This document shows positions 16,482 to 24,482 of a stretch of DNA of 64,000 bases, piece by piece. The position numbers were made by a program, and so were the translations under genes. Source of the DNA: Alphaproteobacteria bacterium (GTDB taxonomy: Bacteria; Pseudomonadota; Alphaproteobacteria; UBA8366; GCA-2717185); contig WLWY01000007.1 of NCBI GenBank assembly GCA_012103325.1, positions 62,001 to 126,000 on the forward strand. The letters are read 5' to 3'. The notes under the pieces are model-generated. The model was not told where the DNA came from, ran no database searches, and saw only the letters and a program-made list of their open reading frames with translations. The stretch's first letter is position 1. Every line of letters starts with the position of its first letter.

Positions 16482-16533
16482 CTCTTGGGAGAACGCCTCG
16501 CGGGCGGACGCCGAAGAGCGGCGCGGTAAGAGA
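16482..16533 (+). other. Possible structured leader upstream of tolC-like gene
   Basis: The region between the SCO1 and TolC starts (16242-16543) is AT-rich at first and then abruptly GC-rich. From 16482, CTCTT pairs with AAGAG around two small hairpins (GCC-TCGC-GGGC and CGCC-GAAGAGC-GGCG). GGGAGA and CGCCGAAG look superficially like parts of a glycine aptamer, but the rest of that consensus is absent. It could be simple local structure near the ribosome site. Confidence 0.25.
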
Positions 16534-16543
16534 GTTACACCTT

Positions 16544-17887
16544 ATGTTCGGGTGTCCAAATAGGGGATTTCAGTTGCGTTTATTGCCGTTTTTTGCGGTA
16601 GCGGTTTTTGTATTGTTTGGTTTGATGCCGGTTGGCCCGGCGTTGAGCGAGCCGCTTCGTTCGGAATTGGATTTGCTGCTTCGGGAGCATCCGGATCTTC
16701 GGCGTGCGCGCAACGAGGCGTCTGCGGCGCGGGCGCGGATCGAGGAAGCGCGTTCGGCGTATCTGCCGCGCTTCGAGCTGTCGGGGGACAGCGGGGCGGA
16801 ACGGACGGACGATCCGGCGCGGCGTCAGGCGGGTCAGGGGGCGTTCAGCATGCGGCGCGACAAGCTGACCCTGACGGCGACGCAGAACCTGTTCAACGGC
16901 TTTCGGGACGAGGCGGGGATCAACGCGGCGGAACTGGGCCATATCGAGCAGCAGATGAGCCTGGAGAACACGCGCCAGGAATTGCTGTTCCAGGGCTTGA
17001 ACCAGTATCTGGACGTGTTGCGGAACGTACGCCTGATCGCGGTGGCGCAGAACACGGAGAGTACGATCCGCACGCAGTTGCGTTTGGAGGACGAGCGGGT
17101 TCAGCGCGGTTCGGGCATCGCGGTCGACGTGCTGCAGGCGAAGTCTCGGCTGCAGGTTGCGAAGGAACAGCGGGTGGCGTTCGAGGGCCGGCTGCAGGAA
17201 GCCTTGGCGCGCTACAAGCAACTGTTCGGCCACCTGCCGGAGGTTTCGAGCCTTGAGGAAGGGGTGCCGCCGGAGGGTGTGGTGCCATCGGACCTGGACG
17301 GCGCGATCGCGACGGCGGTGCAGTATCACCCGGCGTTGCGTCAGACGCGGTTTCAGGCGGACATCGCGCGCGAGCAGCGCTGGATTGCGCGGGCGGACTA
17401 TTACCCGTCGGTGGATCTGGTGGGATCGCTGGACTACGAGGACAATGTGTCGACGACGCGGGGCATCGAGCGCGAGCAGTCGCTTCTGGTGCGGGCGCGT
17501 TGGGAATTTTTCAGCGGGTTTCGGACGCGCGCGCGGGTTGAGAGCGCGTCTCGGACGTTGGCGGCGCGGAAGGACAGCTACAATTTTGCGACACGGCGCG
17601 TCGAGGAAGACGTGCGTGTGGCGTGGGACCGGTTGCTGACGGAGCGTCGCCGCGTGGATCTTCTGAACAACGCGGTGAACCTTGCGATCGAAGTGTTCAA
17701 CGCGAAGAAGCGGTTGCGGGAAGCGGGCAAGGAAACGTCGCTGAACGTGCTGGACGCGGAGCGCGAGGTGTTCAGCGCACGGATCAACCAGATCTCTGCG
17801 GAGTTCGACGCGCGGATCGCCGGCTACCTGCTGGCCCGGCGCACCGGCATGCTCACACCCGCAGCCCTCGGCCTCGGCGCCAATTAA
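16544..17887 (+). CDS. TolC family outer membrane efflux/secretion protein
   Basis: A 447-residue TolC-type protein. The signal peptide covers roughly residues 8-35 (hydrophobic FFAVAVFVLFGLMPVG, cleavage near ALS-EP). Two repeats of the OEP domain follow, rich in long amphipathic helices (RARNEASAARARIEEARSAY in the first half, SRTLAARKDSYNFATRRVEED in the second), with beta-strand signatures LTATQNLFNGFRDEAG and VRARWEFFSGFRTRAR, one per repeat. It would form a trimeric channel-tunnel across the outer membrane for type I secretion or RND/ABC efflux. No adaptor or inner-membrane pump gene is adjacent, so it is an orphan here. The start is at 16544. Confidence 0.9.
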   Translation: MFGCPNRGFQLRLLPFFAVAVFVLFGLMPVGPALSEPLRSELDLLLREHPDLRRARNEASAARARIEEARSAYLPRFELSGDSGAERTDDPARRQAGQGAFSMRRDKLTLTATQNLFNGFRDEAGINAAELGHIEQQMSLENTRQELLFQGLNQYLDVLRNVRLIAVAQNTESTIRTQLRLEDERVQRGSGIAVDVLQAKSRLQVAKEQRVAFEGRLQEALARYKQLFGHLPEVSSLEEGVPPEGVVPSDLDGAIATAVQYHPALRQTRFQADIAREQRWIARADYYPSVDLVGSLDYEDNVSTTRGIEREQSLLVRARWEFFSGFRTRARVESASRTLAARKDSYNFATRRVEEDVRVAWDRLLTERRRVDLLNNAVNLAIEVFNAKKRLREAGKETSLNVLDAEREVFSARINQISAEFDARIAGYLLARRTGMLTPAALGLGAN

Positions 17888-18093
17888 AGCAACACCGCAT
17901 CCACGCCGTTCGACGGACTGGCGGATTTCGTTAACGAGACGTTGATTTGTATCGGTTACCGTGGGCGGAGTTGCAGCCTTGTTCTATTCTGGGACTATTT
18001 CGGAACCCTGTGGCGCAATTCACTGCAAACTGACGCATTTCGATGGTTTTGAGCGGTTGCTAAAATGGCCGGAAAGCCCTAGAAAACTGCCAT

Positions 18094-18170
18094 CGGGGTG
18101 TAGCTCAGTCTGGTAGAGTGCTTGCTTTGGGAGCAAGATGCCGCAAGTTCGAATCTTGCCACCCCGACCA
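18094..18170 (+). tRNA. tRNA-Pro (anticodon TGG)
   Basis: 77 nt with encoded CCA. The acceptor stem CGGGGTG pairs with CACCCCG; the anticodon arm is CTTGC-TTTGGGA-GCAAG with anticodon TGG; the T-arm contains GTTCGAAT. It is followed after 32 bp by the NDUFS4-like gene. Confidence 0.95.
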
Positions 18171-18202
18171 AAAGCTTCGTGTTGAATTGGTGAGAAAAGC
18201 TG

Positions 18203-18508
18203 ATGGAAGTTCGAATTTTCAAGCCGACGAAAACAGCCATGCAATCCGGCCGCGGTAAGTTGCGCGATTGGGTCATGGAATTCGAACCCGGTGCGCGCAT
18301 CGACCCGGACCCGCTGATGGGGTGGGCTGGTTCCAGCGACACACGGGCGCAGGTTCGCCTCAGATTCGCATCGGCGGAAGAGGCGGTCGCACATGCCGAG
18401 AAGAACGGCTGGACTTATACGGTCCAGCAACCGAAGAGCCGCCAGATCCGCCCAAAAGCATATGCCGACAACTTCGCCGTCAAGCGGGTCCAGCCCTGGA
18501 CGCATTAA
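18203..18508 (+). CDS. NADH dehydrogenase accessory subunit, NDUFS4 homologue
   Basis: A 101-residue protein matching the ETC complex I NDUFS4/18-kDa family: RIFKPTKTAMQSG at the N-terminus, then DWVMEFEP, DPLMGWAGSSDTRAQVRLRF and the C-terminal KSYADNF-type segment, here PKAYADNFAVKRVQPWTH. In mitochondria and alphaproteobacteria this supernumerary subunit binds the peripheral arm of complex I and is important for assembly or stability. Its presence is a good marker of alphaproteobacterial origin. It sits between tRNA-Pro and tRNA-Arg on the same strand, an arrangement seen in related genomes. No signal peptide; cytosolic face of the inner membrane. Confidence 0.92.
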   Translation: MEVRIFKPTKTAMQSGRGKLRDWVMEFEPGARIDPDPLMGWAGSSDTRAQVRLRFASAEEAVAHAEKNGWTYTVQQPKSRQIRPKAYADNFAVKRVQPWTH

Positions 18509-18537
18509 GCGGCGTCACGGCGCCCGCTGCTCTGATC

Positions 18538-18614
18538 GGCCCCGTAGCTCAACCGGATAGAGCACCGGATTTCTAATCCGGCGGTTGCAGGTTCGAATCC
18601 TGCCGGGGTCGCCA
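18538..18614 (+). tRNA. tRNA-Arg (anticodon TCT)
   Basis: 77 nt with encoded CCA. The acceptor stem GGCCCCG pairs with CGGGGTC (one G-T); the anticodon arm is CCGGA-TTTCTAA-TCCGG with anticodon TCT; the T-arm contains GGTTCGAATCC. It starts 29 bp after the NDUFS4 gene. Confidence 0.95.
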
Positions 18615-18678
18615 TCTTGCCTTGCTTCGCTCGCAAATCCTAAAGTCTATGGTCGTTTACGGGTTAACGAGGTTGGAC

Positions 18679-19545
18679 ATGGGTTTGCAGATTTGGCGTC
18701 TCGATGCCGCACTGGGTGCCACGGTATCGAATATCGATCTTTCGCGGCCGCTTGATGCCGGAGCGGTTGCGGCGGTCCGGGCGGCATGGCTCGAGCATAT
18801 CGTTCTCGTTTTCCCGGATCAGGATCTGACGGATCGGCAGCTTCTTGACTTCACACGTTACTTCGGCGAACTGGAATTTCCGCCGTCTAAGCTGCTGAAT
18901 TATTCTCAAGGGTCTGGGCAAAAGGCCGACATCCCTTTGGAAATCAACGTCATCTCGAACGTGATCGAAGACGGCAAGAAGATCGGGCAGTTGGGCGCGA
19001 GCGAGGCGAAATGGCACACCGACACGCCGTTTGTCGAGCGGCCACCGTCGGCCAGCGTATTGCACGCGCTGGAAATTCCGCCGCATGGCGGCAACACGTC
19101 GTTCATGAATATGTATGCGGTGCTCGAAGGACTGCCGCCACCGTTGCGCGCGCGGATTGAAGGGCGGTACTGCAAACACGATGTCTCGCACACCAGCGAC
19201 GGCGTCCTGCGGCACGATTACGACGAATCGAAGGACGCCTCGGAATGTCCCGGGCCGCTGCACCCGTTAATTCGCACGCACCCCGAGACCGGACGCGAGG
19301 CGTTGTATCTCGGCAAGCGGGCCTGGGCCTTTATCGAAGGCTTACCGCTGGCGGAAAGCGAGGCCGTGCTCGACGAAATCTGGGACATCGCGACGCGGCC
19401 GGAGTTCCTCTACGAGCATGTCTGGACGCAAGGCGATATCGTGATGTGGGACAACCGCTGCGCTATGCATCGCCGCGAAGCCTTCGACGCCTCGGCACGG
19501 CGCATCATGCACCGCAGCCAGCTGCAAGGCGACGTGCCGGCGTAG
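18679..19545 (+). CDS. TauD/TfdA family Fe(II)/2-oxoglutarate dioxygenase
   Basis: A 288-residue enzyme of the TauD/TfdA family. The facial triad is visible as H113-x-D115 (KWHTDTPF) and distal H264 (CAMHRREAF), with R275 or R279 near the end (ARRIMHRSQ) binding the 2-oxoglutarate carboxylate. The reaction couples 2-oxoglutarate decarboxylation to substrate hydroxylation, often releasing sulfite or cleaving an aryloxy ether; the actual substrate is unknown. The start MGLQIWRLDAALG at 18679 is preceded by AACGAGG and is the usual family N-terminus; the ORF extends to 18622 in frame but reads into the tRNA-Arg vicinity. It converges with the predicted selenoprotein gene. Confidence 0.88.
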   Translation: MGLQIWRLDAALGATVSNIDLSRPLDAGAVAAVRAAWLEHIVLVFPDQDLTDRQLLDFTRYFGELEFPPSKLLNYSQGSGQKADIPLEINVISNVIEDGKKIGQLGASEAKWHTDTPFVERPPSASVLHALEIPPHGGNTSFMNMYAVLEGLPPPLRARIEGRYCKHDVSHTSDGVLRHDYDESKDASECPGPLHPLIRTHPETGREALYLGKRAWAFIEGLPLAESEAVLDEIWDIATRPEFLYEHVWTQGDIVMWDNRCAMHRREAFDASARRIMHRSQLQGDVPA

Positions 19546-19554
19546 TGCTGTCGT

Positions 19555-20235
19555 TTACTCCGCCGCTTGAGCATCTCCCAACGCCGCTTGCGACTGCACG
19601 GCTTCGAGCCAGGTGTCAACGTCGAAACCGCGCGACCCCATGATGCCGCGAAAGAACACGTTGCCGTTCTTGTCGAGTACGTAGAGCCGTTCGGGCAGGG
19701 CGGCGTATTTGGTGTCGACTTCGTTTTCCATGTTGTCGAGTAGCATCGGCATCGTGAAGCCGAGATCGAGCATGCAGACGCCTGCCATTTCCGCTCGCTC
19801 GTCTTCCGTCTTGGGCTCCAGGAACTCGAGCTTGTCGTCGAGGTTGGAGCGGACCTGCCAGCCGTCGCTCGGATGCGCCTCGCGAATGTAGACGAGGTAG
19901 AAATCGATGCGGTCTTTATAGGTCTCGTAGATTTCGTTCATGCGCACGGCATGTTTGCGAAAGGGCGGTCAGGTATAGGACCCGAAGATCAGCGCGACTG
20001 GCCGACCCTTTGTTTCCGAGAGTCGCAAATAGGTGCCGCTGCGTTTGCCGTCGCCGGACAGGCGCTCGACCTTGAAGTCCGGCGCTGGTTCGCCGACACG
20101 CGGTGCATGCCGCTCGCGCTCAACCCTCTCATCGCGCATTGCGGTATAGCTGTCCCGTGTCAGCAGCATCCGCTCGAAGTCCGCATCCGTCAGCTCTTCC
20201 GGCGGCGGATAGGAGATGACCAACTCTTCGCTCAT
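19555..20235 (-). CDS. Deiodinase-like redox protein with in-frame UGA (predicted selenoprotein)
   Basis: Two ORFs on the complement are in the same frame and separated by a single TGA at 19969-19971. Read through, they give a 226-residue thioredoxin-fold protein with Sec at position 89: RPVALIFGSYT-U-PPFRKHA, then YIREAHPSDGW. FGSxTUPPF and VYIxEAHxxDGW are the active-site motifs of the iodothyronine deiodinase family, in which Sec is the catalytic residue. The start MSEELVISY at 20235 has GGAAGG upstream. A SECIS-like hairpin follows the UGA. Bacterial relatives are thought to be peroxiredoxin-like oxidoreductases rather than thyroid-hormone enzymes; substrate is unknown. No Sec machinery gene is in the window. 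A nonsense mutation of a Cys codon is the alternative, but the UGA position makes that unlikely. Confidence 0.85.
19932..19962 (-). promoter_or_regulatory. Putative bacterial SECIS element after the UGA codon
   Basis: On the coding strand, six bases after the TGA, TTTCG pairs with CGAAA; inside, CATGC pairs with GCATG around a five-base apical loop CGTGC. The loop has G in its second position and starts about 21 bases after the UGA, which fits the loose bacterial SECIS pattern (a hairpin inside the coding region with G in the first loop bases). The stem is short and the assignment is by eye. Confidence 0.55.
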
Positions 20236-20325
20236 GCTAATTCCTTCCCAAATGTGTGTCCGAAGACTAACGGCGCGGAAACGGGCTGCCAATACAAGTG
20301 ATTGTGTATGGTTGGATGCGGGACG

Positions 20326-20487
20326 CTATTTATCACGCATGGACAGGGTCTGCGATGACTTCTTCTTACCCCGCCAAATTCGTTTAAGGATTCCGAACAC
20401 GCCCTCGCGCTTTCTCTTCCACTCCGGTGGCGGATTCTTCGACCAGAACATCAATTTTCGAAAAGCGCGGTTGTGTCGCGCTGCCAT
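20326..20487 (-). CDS. Small basic hypothetical protein
   Basis: A possible 53-residue gene: MAARHNRAFRKLMFWSK, then NPPPEWKRKREGVFG and a Lys/Arg-rich tail. About a third of the residues are Lys or Arg, and there is an amphipathic helix around GILKRIWRGKKK. The upstream G-rich stretch could serve as a weak ribosome site. It lies 90 bp upstream of the predicted selenoprotein gene on the same strand and could share its transcript. I do not recognise the family; nucleic-acid or membrane binding would fit the charge but is speculation. Confidence 0.4.
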   Translation of the reverse strand: MAARHNRAFRKLMFWSKNPPPEWKRKREGVFGILKRIWRGKKKSSQTLSMRDK

Positions 20488-20634
20488 ATGAGCCCCCACT
20501 CTCGTTCACGATGGGGGCGAATGTTAAGGAAACGGTGCAACTTCGCAGTGATTTCGGTCACTCTTGTTTCGCAATTCCCGCTAGTCCGTTAGCATCGAAT
20601 CAATAGTGCGCATTTCTTTTGGCGGGGGGAAACG

Positions 20635-22041
20635 ATGTCGAACTACCAATCCGAGCTCGACAAGCAAGGTTTGCGTGGATTTCTCGAATTCGTCGAGGCG
20701 AACCATCCCGACCAATTGCTGCGCATCCGCGAGCCAGTCAAAGCCGAGTACGAGATGACCGCCATCGTATTCGAGTTGGAAAGGGCCGGGCGGAGTCCCG
20801 TTGTGATCTTCGAGAATGTCGAAGGCCATGACATGCCCGTCGTGACCAACATCGCCGGCAACAGGGATTTGCTGGCGGCGATATTGGAGGTCGACAGCGC
20901 GGATCTGCCGACGGCGTTCCGCGAACGCTGCCAGGATTACCTGCCCGTGGAACGGGTCGACTCCGCGCCCTGGCAGGAGGTGGCGATCGAAGGCGACGAT
21001 CTCGACCTCGCCGCATTGCCGATCCCGATGCAGTTCGATGTCGACAAGGCACCCTATATTACGGCTGGACAGATCACCGCGCGCGATCCGGAAACCGGGG
21101 TCGATACGACGGGATTTCACCGTCTCATGGTCAGCGGCAGGAACCGGCTCGGCGTCTCCCTGCATTCGCGCCGCCGTATGTACGAGTTCCACCGCCGGGC
21201 CGAAGCGCGCGGCGAGTCCTTGCCAGCGGCGATCACGCTTGGCATTCATCCGCTGCACTATATGGGCTCGATGGCCTATCATTATCCGCCCGGCGTGCGG
21301 AAGTATGAGATCATCGGTGCCCTATTCGGCGAGCCTTACAAGGTCGCGGAATGCGGCGTGCCCGGCCTCGAGATACCAGCGGGGGCGGAAATTGTTATTG
21401 AAGGCGAGATCCTCGCCGACACGCACGAGCCGGAGGGACCGTTCGGCGAGTTCACCGGCTATGCCTCCTATCGAAGCACGCAGAATGTCTTCGTCGCCAA
21501 GCGCATCCAGATGCGGCGCGACGCGATGTTCCACAGCGTCGTGTCGGGCATGTCCTCGGACCACATCCTGGTATCCTGCATCACGCGGGAAGGGGAGATC
21601 CTGAATGCGCTGCGGCGGAATCTGCCGAACGTGCGGGCAGTCCATGTGCCGCGCATCACCTGCGGCGGGCTGATGGCGATCGTGTCGATGAAGAAGACCG
21701 CGCCGGGTGAGCCGCAGCAGGCGATCATGGCGGCGCTCGGCACCGAGTTCTATACCAAGATCGTCATCGTGGTGGACGAGGACGTGAATATCTTCGAGCT
21801 GTCCGATGTCATGTGGGCCGTCGCGACCCGGGTCCGTGCCGATGAAGACCTGATCTTTATCCCCGGCGCGAAGGGCGCCATTCTCGACCCGACTTCCGAC
21901 CCGGACACCTTTACCCTGACCAAGGTCGGTGTGGATGCGACCAAACCCGATGGCCGCGATTTCGCCGAGCGCCTTGTCATCTCCGACGCGCAACGCGCCC
22001 GTGGCCGGGAGATCCTGGCCGCCGCCGGGATAACGCTATAG
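20635..22041 (+). CDS. UbiD family decarboxylase
   Basis: A 468-residue member of the UbiD family, enzymes that use prenylated FMN to reversibly decarboxylate aromatic or alpha,beta-unsaturated acids. Characteristic segments are seen: NIAGNRDLLAA, the RDPETG stretch, RRMYEFHRRAEARGE, AITLGIHPLHYM and, most diagnostic, EPEGPFGEFTGY near 265-276, which carries the catalytic Glu region. The C-terminal part has DEDVNIFELSDVMWAVATR, another hallmark. The prFMN-making partner UbiX is not in the window. The adjacent SRPBCC gene on the same strand lies 83 bp downstream. A purine-rich GGCGGGGGGAAACG precedes the ATG. Confidence 0.92.
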   Translation: MSNYQSELDKQGLRGFLEFVEANHPDQLLRIREPVKAEYEMTAIVFELERAGRSPVVIFENVEGHDMPVVTNIAGNRDLLAAILEVDSADLPTAFRERCQDYLPVERVDSAPWQEVAIEGDDLDLAALPIPMQFDVDKAPYITAGQITARDPETGVDTTGFHRLMVSGRNRLGVSLHSRRRMYEFHRRAEARGESLPAAITLGIHPLHYMGSMAYHYPPGVRKYEIIGALFGEPYKVAECGVPGLEIPAGAEIVIEGEILADTHEPEGPFGEFTGYASYRSTQNVFVAKRIQMRRDAMFHSVVSGMSSDHILVSCITREGEILNALRRNLPNVRAVHVPRITCGGLMAIVSMKKTAPGEPQQAIMAALGTEFYTKIVIVVDEDVNIFELSDVMWAVATRVRADEDLIFIPGAKGAILDPTSDPDTFTLTKVGVDATKPDGRDFAERLVISDAQRARGREILAAAGITL

Positions 22042-22124
22042 CCGCAATTCACAATTCGGCGAGCCTGGCCGCAAATCTATCGCACTCCCGCTAGTTTTAC
22101 GGCTGGAAATCCGGGTGAGGCGTC

Positions 22125-22571
22125 GTGATAAGTTTTTCTGCCAGTACCGATATTGCCGCAACGCCAGCTGTCATATGGCGGCTGATGACCGAGCCCTTAT
22201 CCGAACCGGAATGGATGCGCGCGGTTGACAGCGTCACCTTCATCGGCGGTGCCACAGAATATGCCGTCGGTGCGCGCATGCGTCGCAGCGGCGCATTCCT
22301 CTGGATCACCATGACCTGGGAAAGCGAAATTACCGCCTTCGAGCCGGAGCGGCTGGCCGTGTTCGAACATGTCGGCGGCTCGCTCAAGGGCGAGTCCCGC
22401 TGGGAACTGTCGCCAACCGAATCCGGCTGCCGGGTCACCCTGTCGAGCACGGGGCTGGCGCCCGGCCCGCTGGCGTGGGTCCCAGCGCTGGCTGCAGCCG
22501 GCGGACGCATAGGGTTACGAAGCGATCTCTCACGCCTCAAGAGCGTTGCCGAAGCGGCCTCGGCAGAATGA
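22125..22571 (+). CDS. SRPBCC (START-like) family protein
   Basis: A 148-residue polyketide-cyclase/START-type fold: an N-terminal ISFSASTDIAATPAVIWRLM strand-helix signature, central YAVGARMRRSG and AFEPERLAVFEHVGG strands, and a long C-terminal helix (RIGLRSDLSRLKSVAEAA). Such proteins bind hydrophobic ligands or catalyse cyclisation; nothing more specific is visible. The start is a GTG with GAGG close upstream. It may be co-transcribed with the UbiD gene. The stop abuts the convergent DUF1835-type gene with no gap. Confidence 0.78.
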   Translation: MISFSASTDIAATPAVIWRLMTEPLSEPEWMRAVDSVTFIGGATEYAVGARMRRSGAFLWITMTWESEITAFEPERLAVFEHVGGSLKGESRWELSPTESGCRVTLSSTGLAPGPLAWVPALAAAGGRIGLRSDLSRLKSVAEAASAE

Positions 22572-23582
22572 TTACGACGTTTGCAGCGTTTCCGTGACCG
22601 CGTTCCAGCGCCACGAAGGTTGGCCGGACTGCAAATGGACTCCGCCGAGCCAGTAGTTGAACGCGTTAAGAGTTGTCGCATCGGCGTCGTTGGCAAGGAC
22701 TCGCTGCCCGGTATCGGTTAACGACAGCCTTTGATCCCGAAATTCGGCCATGGGAAGATCCGAACAGGGTGGATAGTTGAACGGACCGCCATGATTGGTC
22801 TGCAGAAGTGGGTTTTCGCCGTTGCATAGCGCGCCGACATGACGAAATGTGCACCAATCGCCAATGAACATGGCAGTTTCACGGGCCATGTTGTCGGCGA
22901 AAAGCGCGCCGGGTTCTTCGTTACCGTCCGAAATCAATTCGAGAAGTTGCCGATCGGTTCGTCCGAGTCCGTTCCGAACCGAAGGAAATTCCTCCAGATG
23001 CCGTGACAACGCGCTGTGAAGAAATGGTAACGATCCAAGGTCCTCACGCAGATAGGTTTCGATCGCGCGCGGGTCGGGAGATCGGAACGCGACCCATCCG
23101 GCTTTGCCCAGGCGCAGTTGCGCCTGGGATACGGGCGCGGCATCGTCCAGTAATGTTGCTACTTGCTCCGGGGTGAGTTGCCCCAGGCCGCGAAACGGGT
23201 CGATCCCGGGATAGGCGCCGATACAGACCAGATCAAGCGCCGTATCTCCAAGGTCGGTATCGGCGAACCAATCGAGCAACTGCAGCAGTTGCAACTGGTC
23301 CAGCAGATCGTGCTCGAACCAGAGGACAATGCGGTCGTATTGCGGCCCGGCAGCAAGGCCTCGGTCTCGATCCTGAAATTGCCGTGCCGCGTCGCCGTCC
23401 TTGGGATAAGCCTTTGCGAAGTACGCGGCGCGAAGCTTCGATGTTGCTTCCAGATCCAGCCCAGCCGGGAACGGCCCTTCGAACATCAGGTCATGCCAAG
23501 CGAGGATGTCGCCTGCGACGGTGGAGGCCCGCAGCAGTCCGGCAGCGCCGTCGCCGTTTGTGATGTTCAAGCATTTGGTCAT
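22572..23582 (-). CDS. DUF1835 domain protein
   Basis: A 336-residue protein of the DUF1835 family: MTKCLNITNGDGAAGLLRAS, then ILAWHDLMFEGP at the position typical of the family, and later YDRIVLWFEHDLLDQLQLLQLLDW. The last third resembles the partner domain often found C-terminal to DUF1835 (LFADNMARETAMFIGDW). Function is not known. The protein is probably cytosolic. It heads a possible unit on the minus strand that is independent of the two genes at 23.6-24.4 kb, which are read toward it with 8 bp between them. Confidence 0.75.
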   Translation of the reverse strand: MTKCLNITNGDGAAGLLRASTVAGDILAWHDLMFEGPFPAGLDLEATSKLRAAYFAKAYPKDGDAARQFQDRDRGLAAGPQYDRIVLWFEHDLLDQLQLLQLLDWFADTDLGDTALDLVCIGAYPGIDPFRGLGQLTPEQVATLLDDAAPVSQAQLRLGKAGWVAFRSPDPRAIETYLREDLGSLPFLHSALSRHLEEFPSVRNGLGRTDRQLLELISDGNEEPGALFADNMARETAMFIGDWCTFRHVGALCNGENPLLQTNHGGPFNYPPCSDLPMAEFRDQRLSLTDTGQRVLANDADATTLNAFNYWLGGVHLQSGQPSWRWNAVTETLQTS

Positions 23583-23590
23583 TGCGGCGA

Positions 23591-23947
23591 TTAGCTTGCC
23601 ATCACCTTGCGCAGGATATGCCGCCGGTTCTTCGTGAAGGGACGCACCTCGGTCGGCCAGCGGCCTTTCTCGGCTTCTTTAGCCCAAGCATCGCTGGCCA
23701 TCAAGTCGGGGCTTTCGATTTCATAGATCACCGAATAATGCGGTTCGCCGTCGGGGTTGATGGTGCGGTGCTGGCCGCCGATGCTCGCGGTCAGGGGCTC
23801 CAGCGTCATACGCGTGGCCGAGATCACGCCGGGCACTTTCAGAATATTGGGGACGTGCTCGGTGTCGTAGACCTCGTTGAACAGGTCTTCCTTGTCAGGA
23901 TCGACATCCATACTGACGATGAACAGATATGTGGCGGTTATCGGCAT
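23591..23947 (-). CDS. Conserved hypothetical, dimeric alpha-beta barrel type
   Basis: 118 residues with the strand-helix pattern of ferredoxin-like dimeric alpha-beta barrels: ATYLFIVSMDVDPDKEDLFNEVYDTEH, then NILKVPGVISATRM, and HYSVIYEIESPDLMASDAW. Members of this fold include small monooxygenases and muconolactone-isomerase-like proteins, but no catalytic set is clear. Its start overlaps the end of the upstream DUF123 gene by 10 bp, indicating translational coupling. Confidence 0.7.
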   Translation of the reverse strand: MPITATYLFIVSMDVDPDKEDLFNEVYDTEHVPNILKVPGVISATRMTLEPLTASIGGQHRTINPDGEPHYSVIYEIESPDLMASDAWAKEAEKGRWPTEVRPFTKNRRHILRKVMAS

Positions 23948-24402
23948 TGGGTTTCTCCTTCTGTGACAGGCCGCGCCGCAAGCAGATGGCTGATGCAGTT
24001 TTTACAGTCGCTGCTGCCGAAGCCCGGCAAGGGCGGATGATAATTGTCCGATTGTACGAGCGCCTGGACAAGCGCGCACTCGCGTCCGTCCGGAATGGGA
24101 AAGGCGAATAGCGATGTGGCGGCATTTGTCAGGTGATCGACATGCCAGTGCAGTTTCTTGTCCCGGCGCAGATGTCGTGCGATGCGTGCGCGAAGGCCGC
24201 CCGGACCTCGCGCGCTGCCGGCATAGAGGTAATATCCGGCTGGCAGGGAGGGCAGTCGCAATGTGGGAAGGGGAAGCGAAATCGGTTCGTGCAATGCGAT
24301 CAGGATCAGATAGGCGCCCGGCGCGGCTGGTACCGTGGCCGCCGTCGCGGTGGCCTTCGCGTGAATGCGTTTTATGATATCGCTCTTAATGGCTCGTATC
24401 AT
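23938..24402 (-). CDS. DUF123 family GIY-YIG-like nuclease domain protein
   Basis: A 154-residue protein with the DUF123 signature: PGAYLILIAL, then AGYYLYAGSARGPGGLRARIARHLR, which is a diverged GIY-YIG core with the Arg helix, and KLHWHVDHLT. C-terminal cysteines (GSSDCKNCISHLL) fit the FGxxDCxxCxSHL motif of the family. DUF123 domains are found alone or fused to endonuclease III-type DNA repair enzymes; the biochemical role is not established. It overlaps the following gene by 10 bp. The ATG at 24402 is the first in frame; the segment before PGAYL is longer than usual, so the start may lie further in. Confidence 0.82.
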   Translation of the reverse strand: MIRAIKSDIIKRIHAKATATAATVPAAPGAYLILIALHEPISLPLPTLRLPSLPAGYYLYAGSARGPGGLRARIARHLRRDKKLHWHVDHLTNAATSLFAFPIPDGRECALVQALVQSDNYHPPLPGFGSSDCKNCISHLLAARPVTEGETQCR

Positions 24403-24482
24403 GAGCTGGTGTTCGAATCTGCCGGTGGTCTTTACTGGTTTCGTTATCGTTGCCTCTGTAAGTTTAGCCTATTGCCCGGCCG

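Noticed and set aside
16482..16533. Glycine riboswitch before tolC
   Set aside because: Only isolated GGGAGA and GCCGAAG words match; the conserved downstream parts of the aptamer are missing and the gene is not a glycine-metabolism gene. Retained only as an unnamed structured leader.
19555..20235. Nonsense-mutated pseudogene or sequencing error at the TGA
   Set aside because: The TGA occupies the Sec column of the deiodinase active site, both sides are intact and in frame, and a SECIS-like hairpin follows.
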